Source: Chenopodium formosanum
Lineage: Eukaryota; Streptophyta; Magnoliopsida; Caryophyllales; Amaranthaceae
Direction: 5' to 3'
DNA length: 64,000 bases
Assembly (NCBI GenBank): GCA_024500155.1
Contig: CM044869.1
Coordinates: 52,779,898 to 52,843,897, forward strand
Position numbers and translations under genes: made by a program. How positions within the stretch are numbered: position 1 is the first letter of the stretch; the number at the start of each line of letters is the position of its first letter. The notes under the pieces are model-generated. The model was not told the origin of the DNA and ran no database searches. It saw only the letters and a program-made list of their open reading frames with translations. Below are positions 57,268 through 64,000 of the stretch, piece by piece.

Positions 57268-59310
57268 ATGTTGAGGGTTTATTCACCAAAGAAAACAATT
57301 TTTTGTTGTTTAAAGAGATCTTTAGCATGTTTAAGTATGAGCAATTTTTCTTCAACTACTTCATCGAATGATTATATGTCTAAGGTCATTGATAGGATAC
57401 TTGGTAGTAAAACCCCTGATCAAGCACTGAGCTACTTCAATTCAGTTTCGATGTCGATTGATGTAGCAAAGAATCGCCAAGCTCATTCGGCAATTGTTCA
57501 TGTTTTAAGCAAGGCTAAATGGTACTTGCAGGCAAGGTGTTTGTTAAAATGCCTCATCCAAGATCTTCTCTTGATTTGCCCACCTTCCCGTGTTTGTTCC
57601 ATTGTTTTTAAGGACTTGAGTCGGGTTGGTGAGTCTAAATTTGATAAAAATGTGTTTGGAGTGTTAATGATTGCATTATCTGAAATGGGTCTTATAGATC
57701 AAGCCATTTGGGTATATTATAAGATTGAAGAATTGCCTTCAATTCAGGCTTGTAATGCACTTTTGAATGGGTTAGTTAAGGCGGGTAGGTTTGATTCGGT
57801 TTGGAGAACTTATGACAAGATGATTGAGAAAGGGATGGTTACTACTGTTGTTACGTATGGTACTTTGATTGGTGCTTGTTGTGGTGAAGGGGACATTGAG
57901 AAATCACGAGTGTTGTTTGATGAAATGGTTGGGAAAGGGTTCAGACCAACAGTTGTTATCTTTACGACTTTGATTCATGGTTTGTGTAATAAGGATAGGT
58001 TGTCAGAAGCGGAAGATTTATTTAGGGTAATGAAAGATACTGATGTAATTCCCAGTTTATACACTTACAATGTTTTGATGGATGGACACTGTAAAATAGG
58101 CAACTTGCCACATGCCATGGGACTATATAGGGAATTGCTTAGCCGTAACTTGGTGCCTAATGTTGTTACATTTGGAATTTTAGTTGATGGTTTTTGCAAA
58201 AATGGTAGAGTGGAGACTGCAAGAAGCCTCTTCCCTTGTATGATGAAGGCTGGTATTCCTCCTAATGTATTTGTATACAATAGTTTGATGGATGGGCTCT
58301 GTAAGGCTGGAAATCTCACCGAAGCTCTGGCTATGTATGGTGAGATGGAAACTTTTTGTATCCCTTCAGATGTTTTTACTTGTAGTATTCTCATAAAGGG
58401 TTTATCTGTAGTAGGTAGGGTGAAAGAAGCAGATGATCTACTTTTAAAAATGAAAGATGAAGGAATTCTTGTGAATTCTGTGACATACAACTCTCTTATA
58501 GGTGGACACTGCAAACAAGGCAACATGGAGAAAGCTCTGGAACTATGCTCACAGATGATAGAAGAAGGTATAGAACCTAATGCTATCACCTTCTCTACAC
58601 TCATACATGGATACTGTCAAAAAGGGAATGTGGATGCTGCAAAGGGCATATACTCAGAGATGATAATCAAAGGAATTTTGCCTGATGTTGTGACCTATAC
58701 AGATTTAATCAATGGGTTTTTCAAAAATGCTGACACAGAGGGTGCTCTTGGCATGTATAAAGAAATGCAGGAGGAAGGGCTCATCCCTAATGGTTTCACA
58801 ATTAGTTGCCTCATTGATGGGTTGTGCAAAGATGGACGTCTTAATGATGCATCCAAATTTTTTTTAAAGGGTACTATTTCTGTACATTGTGAAGGCACTC
58901 AAAATCATTGTGAGAAAAGAACAAGTCCTTTTAATCATGTAGCATATACGGCTCTTATACAAGGTCTGTGTAAAGAAGGAAGAGTGCTTAGAGCTAGTAA
59001 ATTTTTCTCAGATATGAGAAATCTTGGTTTAAAAGCTGATGTAATTACTTACATGATCATTATTAAGGGCCATGCCCGAGCTCTGCATGTCCAAAATTTA
59101 TTGATGTTGCAGGCAGATATGTTCAAATTAGGCTTCTTGCCTGACACAATCATATACCCAATCCTACACAAGGCTTACCAAGAAATCGGGGATGTCAAAT
59201 CAGCTTTGAAGTGCTTTGAGGATATACTTGGCTTAGGTGCTGCATGGTCCAAGCAGATGTTTCCCAAACAGTTGGGAGGCACTTTGTTATTTGTTAATGT
59301 TGATTCGTGA
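57268..59310 (+). CDS. P-class PPR protein
   Basis: Single-exon gene of 680 codons. About 13-14 standard 35-residue P-type repeats from about residue 155 to 650, e.g. VTYGTLIGACCGEGDIEKSRVLFDEM, YTYNVLMDGHCKIGNLPHAMGL, FVYNSLMDGLCKAGNLTEALAMY, VTYTDLINGFFKNADTEGALGMY; repeats start with V/F-T/Y-Y-N-x-L and end in a G-x-x-P-(D/N)-V turn. The repeat near residue 540 has an insertion (GTISVHCEGTQNHCEKRTSP). P-class proteins stabilise, process or help translate organelle transcripts. The N-terminus (MLRVYSPKKTIFCCLKRSLACLSMS, basic, Ser-rich) is a plausible mitochondrial presequence. An in-frame ATG at 57337 is an alternative start. A CT-rich leader lies at 56990-57030. The frame is intact; target RNA unknown. 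Confidence 0.93.
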   Translation: MLRVYSPKKTIFCCLKRSLACLSMSNFSSTTSSNDYMSKVIDRILGSKTPDQALSYFNSVSMSIDVAKNRQAHSAIVHVLSKAKWYLQARCLLKCLIQDLLLICPPSRVCSIVFKDLSRVGESKFDKNVFGVLMIALSEMGLIDQAIWVYYKIEELPSIQACNALLNGLVKAGRFDSVWRTYDKMIEKGMVTTVVTYGTLIGACCGEGDIEKSRVLFDEMVGKGFRPTVVIFTTLIHGLCNKDRLSEAEDLFRVMKDTDVIPSLYTYNVLMDGHCKIGNLPHAMGLYRELLSRNLVPNVVTFGILVDGFCKNGRVETARSLFPCMMKAGIPPNVFVYNSLMDGLCKAGNLTEALAMYGEMETFCIPSDVFTCSILIKGLSVVGRVKEADDLLLKMKDEGILVNSVTYNSLIGGHCKQGNMEKALELCSQMIEEGIEPNAITFSTLIHGYCQKGNVDAAKGIYSEMIIKGILPDVVTYTDLINGFFKNADTEGALGMYKEMQEEGLIPNGFTISCLIDGLCKDGRLNDASKFFLKGTISVHCEGTQNHCEKRTSPFNHVAYTALIQGLCKEGRVLRASKFFSDMRNLGLKADVITYMIIIKGHARALHVQNLLMLQADMFKLGFLPDTIIYPILHKAYQEIGDVKSALKCFEDILGLGAAWSKQMFPKQLGGTLLFVNVDS

Positions 59311-59734
59311 AATTGGCAATGTACAAAGAAATACTTGTATACGGAAGTCTGCCAAATTCTCGCTAGGATATATGGTGAAGTACACTTTTTTTAGGCTTCT
59401 ATCAGCTGAGATTTGCACGTGTATCATGGGAGGGGAAGCCTAAAATACATGAAGTCCTTTTGTCAATTGATGTTATTTTTGTGTCCATCTTCTACAGATC
59501 AGAATAGAAAAGGCCAACTGTTGAAGAAGATGGTGTTCCACCCTTCTTTTTGACCAGGATCTCAGATGTATAACATGTGATTAGATTCCCGACTGTCTTG
59601 GGTGAAGTTTCTTACCCTCATGTCATAAGAGACACTGAGACAGGATAACCAAAATTTACTGGGTGAGAAAATAAGTTCCTGTTGTACTCAATACTGTTTG
59701 CATTGGCTATTTTTAAGTTCAATTATACATGAAT

Positions 59735-59744
59735 CCCCCCCACC

Positions 59745-59775
<31 letters not shown>

Positions 59776-59789
59776 AAAAAAAAAAAAAA
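59735..59789. repeat. C run followed by A24
   Basis: A C-rich tract (CCCCCCCACCACCCC...) directly followed by about 24 A. A second T/A homopolymer pair lies at 59880-59909. Length is probably unreliable. Confidence 0.9.
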
Positions 59790-60393
59790 CGGAAACAATA
59801 TTGTTTTTGCTTTGCTAATATGGTATGGTAAATACTACTTATGTTAATTGCTACCAGTAGTTTGAATATTGGTTCAATGTTTTTTTTTTTTTTAAAAAAA
59901 AAAAAAAACAAAAATTGTGTAGATTTCCAAAAATGAAAGAGAATAAGTTGGTGCATTGGTGAACTAGTTTAGCGTCTCTGACTTTCACTGGTGGTGCTTG
60001 CCCTGCTTGGTGCTCAAGTTTTCAATCTAAAATCTTGTGAGACTGAATGATTATACTTATTTCTGACTGTATTAGTTTTCTAGTGTTTTTTGGAAAAGTT
60101 ATGGTCAAGTGTTGCAGAAGTTCCTCTAGTTACATGGAACCATGAAATTTGGCTCTTCATGATCTTGTTGAGGAGTTAATCATCGTATTGCCTTGTATCC
60201 TAGCTCTTCAATTTTATTTTTGGAATCTTATGGAGTTATGGCTAGTTTTCTAGTTGTTAATGGATAATTTATTTGATTGCTTATTGTTGTGCATTCATGT
60301 TTGAACAGGTCTTTCTTATATTGTCTGTCAAGTAAAGCTGCAAGTTCATAGCATGTGAAAGAATAGCAAGGCCAGAATTTTTGTGCAGTGAGT

Positions 60394-61800
60394 ATGATAT
60401 ATATGAATAGAGTCTCATCAATCCGTAAGGTGGTAAATTCTTCATTCACAAGTAGTCAACCCAGATCTAAGCTCCAAGATTTGCTCAGACCACCTAAAGC
60501 AAATCAAATGCTTAAAAAATATCTCGAGACACATTCTGCTACAAGAGCTATAGTATTCTTCAGAGAACTTTGGAGGCAAAATCCATCTGCTGTGGACAGC
60601 TACTCATCTTTGTATGTTCTCAAGGCTTGTACTCAAGAGTCCTTAATAGTTGAGGGACGTCAATTGCATGCCACCGTCAAGAAAGTGGGCTTTGAATCTG
60701 TGATATTTCTCCAGACATGTTTGATAGAATTGTACTCAAAGATGGGGGATGTTGGTTGTTCTCATCGTATATTTGATGAAGTGTGCTGCAAAAATGCAAT
60801 CTGCTGGACTTCTTTGATTACTGCGTACATCGATAACAACATGGCTAGTGAAGCCCTTGCAATATTCAAGCAGATGCTGATTAGCAAATTTGAGCCCGAT
60901 CAAGTTACACTGACTGTTGCTCTAGCTTCATGTGCAGATCTTGGTGCATTGTCCATAGGGGAGCAGATTCATGCTTATACTTATCGTAAACATGGGCTCA
61001 AAATTGATCTCTGCCTCTATAATGCTCTCATTGATATGTATGTCAAGTGTGGACAGATAAGAGCTGCACACAGATTATTTTGCATCTCTGGGAAAAAAGA
61101 TGTATTTACATGGACTTCTATGATTGTTGGGCATGCACTACATGGGCAGTCTCTTGAGGCTCTTGGTATGTTTGCACGAATGAAACAAATTAGAAGTTCT
61201 GACAAGTGCAGCAAATCATTTGTGCTTCCCAACGATGTTACTTTCTTGGGAGTTCTTATGGCTTGTAGTCATGGTGGGATGGTAATGGAAGGTAAGCAGT
61301 ATTTCAAAAGCATGATGGAAGACTATGGGCTATGGCCAAGGCTAGCTCATCTTGGCTGCATGGTAGACCTTTTTTGCAGAGCTGGGCTCTTGGAGGAGGC
61401 TTATGATTTTATATCGGGAACGCTAGTTCAGCCAAATGCACTGATGTGGAGGATTTTGCTAGGAGCATGTTGTAATCATGGTAATATTGAACTTGGTGCA
61501 AAGGTTCGGTTGCAGCTATTGAACTTGGATCCAACACATGTTGGTGATGATGTTACCTTGTCAAACATGTATGCTGGAAGGGGGCTTTGGTATGAAAAAA
61601 TGATGGTAAGAGATCGCATAGAGTGTCGCCGGATGCCTGGTTGCAGTTCAGTTGAGGTGGCAAGTGAGGTGAATGAGTTTGTTGCCGGAGACACTCACCA
61701 TCCCCTGAAAGCTGAGATATATAATGTCCTTGAACACTTGATGGGAATAGTCAGAAGTTCTGATCATATTCCAGATCCATCCGACATCAGTAACTATTGA
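60394..61800 (+). CDS. PLS-class (E subgroup) PPR protein
   Basis: Single-exon gene; the first ATG is at 60394 (MIYMNRVSSIRKVVNSSF), 468 residues; a GTG six bases earlier is not a start. PLS repeats include FLQTCLIELYSKMGDVGCSHRIFDEV, ICWTSLITAYIDNNMASEALAIF, LYNALIDMYVKCGQIRAAHRLF, FTWTSMIVGHALHGQSLEALGMF, VTFLGVLMACSHGGMVMEGKQYF. It ends with an E/E+ region (ALMWRILLGACCNHGNIELG ... VNEFVAGDTHHP) and has no DYW domain. Likely role: site recognition for C-to-U RNA editing in an organelle. It lies 1.1 kb downstream of, and on the same strand as, the P-class PPR gene, but the two are of different subclasses and are not tandem duplicates. It is shorter than most E-class members, with few repeats before FLQTCL. 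Confidence 0.9.
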   Translation: MIYMNRVSSIRKVVNSSFTSSQPRSKLQDLLRPPKANQMLKKYLETHSATRAIVFFRELWRQNPSAVDSYSSLYVLKACTQESLIVEGRQLHATVKKVGFESVIFLQTCLIELYSKMGDVGCSHRIFDEVCCKNAICWTSLITAYIDNNMASEALAIFKQMLISKFEPDQVTLTVALASCADLGALSIGEQIHAYTYRKHGLKIDLCLYNALIDMYVKCGQIRAAHRLFCISGKKDVFTWTSMIVGHALHGQSLEALGMFARMKQIRSSDKCSKSFVLPNDVTFLGVLMACSHGGMVMEGKQYFKSMMEDYGLWPRLAHLGCMVDLFCRAGLLEEAYDFISGTLVQPNALMWRILLGACCNHGNIELGAKVRLQLLNLDPTHVGDDVTLSNMYAGRGLWYEKMMVRDRIECRRMPGCSSVEVASEVNEFVAGDTHHPLKAEIYNVLEHLMGIVRSSDHIPDPSDISNY

Positions 61801-63250
61801 ATAATACAAATCATTTATCATCAAACAATGACACTATGAAAGTATGGGAAAATGGACGAATGTTTAAACTGTTTTCATTTTGCCCTTCTTTGTGTGGATG
61901 CTGATATCTTGGCTTAAAGTGACCTCCAGGTCCTCAACAGGGCAACATTATTCTGCTTTCCTCTTGGTAACGGTACAGTGTGGCGTCACATCTTGGATAT
62001 GAGTCATATGAGTCGTGGTCAAATCATTCTTGCAGTGTTACAATTTTCATTATTCTCAACCACTACTTTAAATTGTCAGAACCTTCTTCCCTGACAACTT
62101 GCTTTTTGCTTAATAATAGCTTCGACTGCCAAGTCTGCCATCATGAGCTCTCATGGCAGAACTGAACAGTTGTTCAAGAAGGCATTAAGTTTTAAAAGGA
62201 TTAATGCTGGGTGCTACACTGCTACTATGTCCTATGACCTTTCACGGCAAGATCTTGTGTGACTTCATTTAGAAAAAGGTGAAAATTTCTTACTCTCCCT
62301 GTCTTGTGAAAGTGTCTTTTTATGTTTTATTTTGATGTCCTCTTTATTTGTCTTATTCCTGTAAATGTGATGGCCTTTTCCTGATCCCATCATACTATTA
62401 ACATTATTGATCAAATTCCCTCTATTAATTACTTTGTACTAGTTAATACAAAGGCAACTGTAAATTTTTTTACTTGAAATGCTGTTTCTGCATAAATTTT
62501 GTTTCGGTGCTGATTTCACAAGTTATAACGTCTATGGATTGCCATATTGTTTATTCAGTGGGTTCTGTGAGTGTATAGCACTGTGTTCTGTAAGATTATG
62601 TTACGGTTGTTTGTAAGGATGTTGCACTCTTAATCGTCTTAAACAGCTGCTCCTTGGAGTGTAGTGGTTAAAGCATACATAAGATAACCAGTCATAAGAT
62701 AAACAGCTGCCCCTGGCATTAGCTGTCTTGGACTTCTTTCTTTTCACCCAAAAATAACTTATTGGAATTTCTTTTTGGATACTGTTTGAATTTATTGGAA
62801 CTTATCTGAATTGTAGCCGTGAAATGAAGTTGGGTAGCCTGTATTTGGGCCATGCTTGGCAATTAGCATTACTTTATAAAACTTATTTGTTGTAAGGTGT
62901 AAAGAACAAAGCCTTTGAGTTGATTTTTTATTTTCCTTCAAAAATTTTATGATATTAGGAAACTTTCCCATGTCTTTCACTAAAAAAGCTTATGATGGCC
63001 GTATCGCCATAGTACAAGGTTTATACTGTAGCCATTTGTAAGGTTTATTCTTTATATTGTTTCACAATTCTAGAGTCTTACACTTATGTAATCATAGTCT
63101 GCACAAACTAAGGTGCAAAATGTAATACAAATCAAACCCGGAAAACAATATCCTTCGACTTTCTATCAGTTGTCTAATAGATGTATGTTGATTATGGAAC
63201 TATTAATTAGGTAAAAAAACTCCCCCCCTCCCCATGTTCAGCTACCAACA
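61801..63250. other. PPR 3' flank, no gene
   Basis: No coding gene recognised; small open frames have no domain. The first few hundred bases are probably 3' UTR. A short tRNA-A-box-like string (GTGTAGTGGTTAAAGC) at about 62660 lacks a B box. Confidence 0.5.
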
Positions 63251-63252
63251 GT

Positions 63253-63375
63253 TGTGCATTACAATTACTATAAGGTCTATAACACAAGGTTGCATAACCT
63301 CCATATTTTGTGCATTACAATTACTATAAGGTCTATAACACAAGGTTGCATAACCTCCATATTTTGTGCATTACT
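63253..63375. repeat. 56-bp tandem repeat, about 2.2 copies
   Basis: TGCATTACAATTACTATAAG begins at 63255 and 63311, and TGCATTAC again at 63367, a constant 56-bp step. The full copies are identical as far as I can see, which points to recent duplication. Confidence 0.92.
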
Positions 63376-63575
63376 TGAAGTAGGTGGTCCTTGTGAGAGT
63401 TATGACACATAATTGGGTTTCAGCTACTTCCATTGCCCTTTTTCTACTTCCAGTTTCTGCCTTCATTCTTGCCTTTTTACCTTTACTTACCAGCTTCTGT
63501 CATAATGTGATAACAGAATTTGATATGCATGCAATTGCAAGTAGATTAAGATTCTAGGTGTACTTTACTGCTACT

Positions 63576-63723
63576 AGGGGGTGTTCTTTTTACTTGAATT
63601 TGTCTTATCTGAGTTTATATGAATTTATTGCATTTGTTAACTTGAACTTCTGTGGTCCTAATTATTGAAAACTTACGGAAAATTTTCCGAGGTTATTTAT
63701 TTTAGGTGAAGAGAACATAGCCT
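63576..63723. mobile_element. MITE with TGTTCT ends
   Basis: TAGGGGGTGTTCTTTTTACTTG at the left and GGTGAAGAGAACATAGCCTA at the right form imperfect inverted ends. The right end is nearly the same as that of 34052-34780. No ORF. Confidence 0.55.
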
Positions 63724-64000
63724 ATGACGTAATTGCATTCACTATATTCCATAAATCAGAAATTTACTGAGAAAATATTGTCAGTTTCTCATTGCTCAGT
63801 AGACCAAATTTCCATCCATTACTGTACACAAAGTAGTAGCAATTTCACTATCATCCTCAATCTGTTGTGTTCCTTGTCAAATAGGTCTAGATGATGGAGA
63901 TCAAAGGTCCTAGGGTGCAACAGTTCCATACAAAGGTAGAATGTGATTACTCTGGCTGTATGAAAAACAGTGCAGGATTCAGCTGGTTGAAAGGAGGGTG

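Noticed and set aside
62650..62720. tRNA-like A-box string
   Set aside because: No cloverleaf or B box can be formed, so no tRNA gene is called.

Overview
This is plant nuclear DNA. The genes have GT-AG introns, introns and spacers are AT-rich, short inverted-repeat transposons are very dense, a Ty3/gypsy element is present, and the gene families (GH18 class III chitinase, PPR proteins of two classes, NEN exonuclease, DRP4-type dynamin) are land-plant families. It reads as a eudicot. A Caryophyllales/Amaranthaceae source is my guess from the flavour of the dispersed repeats and is not proven. No prokaryotic, plastid or CRISPR features are present.

Layout, left to right. (1) 1-3.3 kb: AT-rich repeat-like DNA and a 172-bp tandem repeat. 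(2) 3.35-4.61 kb, minus: class III chitinase A. (3) 5.3-8.0 kb: four inverted-repeat elements almost back to back, one filled with an (ATT)n array. (4) 8.0-11.05 kb, plus: GPN-loop GTPase 3 with a non-coding first exon and a 2.1-kb leader intron. (5) 11.66-13.63 kb, minus: DRP4-type dynamin pseudogene with stops, frameshifts and a deletion. (6) 14.66-19.9 kb: rearranged second copies of the GPN3 3' end, then of its 5' leader and intron, interrupted by mobile elements. (7) 20.48-25.16 kb, plus: eight-exon BIN3/MePCE-type RNA methyltransferase. (8) 25.44-30.14 kb, minus: intact chitinase B, then chitinase C, a pseudogene. (9) 31.76-37.28 kb, minus: NEN-type DEDD exonuclease in six exons with nested MITEs in one intron. 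(10) 37.9-38.7 kb: hAT-like element. (11) 41.44-43.10 kb, minus: E-class PPR gene. (12) 43.4-44.5 kb: three MITEs, one with a perfect 8-bp target duplication. (13) 45.09-45.60 kb, plus: shortened alpha-crystallin (sHSP-like) gene. (14) about 46.6-54.2 kb: 5'-truncated, decayed Tat-lineage Ty3/gypsy element on the minus strand, carrying an extra spliced ORF on the opposite strand. (15) 54.5-54.9 kb: fragment of a different gypsy RT on plus. (16) 57.27-61.80 kb, plus: a P-class PPR gene followed by an E-class PPR gene. (17) 61.8-64 kb: no gene seen; a 56-bp tandem repeat and a MITE.

The genes do not form one pathway. The chitinases are secreted antifungal/defence hydrolases, and chitinase B has a cluster of W-box cores just upstream of its TATA box. 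GPN3 serves RNA polymerase assembly and BIN3/MePCE caps small RNAs. NEN proteins act in enucleation of phloem sieve elements. PPR proteins act on organelle transcripts.

I did not find a clearly undescribed system. The strongest items for follow-up are the antisense extra ORF of the Tat element, the sHSP-like protein lacking the usual beta6-loop segment, the chitinase cluster with one freshly broken copy, the split GPN3 duplication, and the hAT-like element with an exact 8-bp target duplication. All splice sites are read by eye from the sequence and by fit to family proteins; no search was run.
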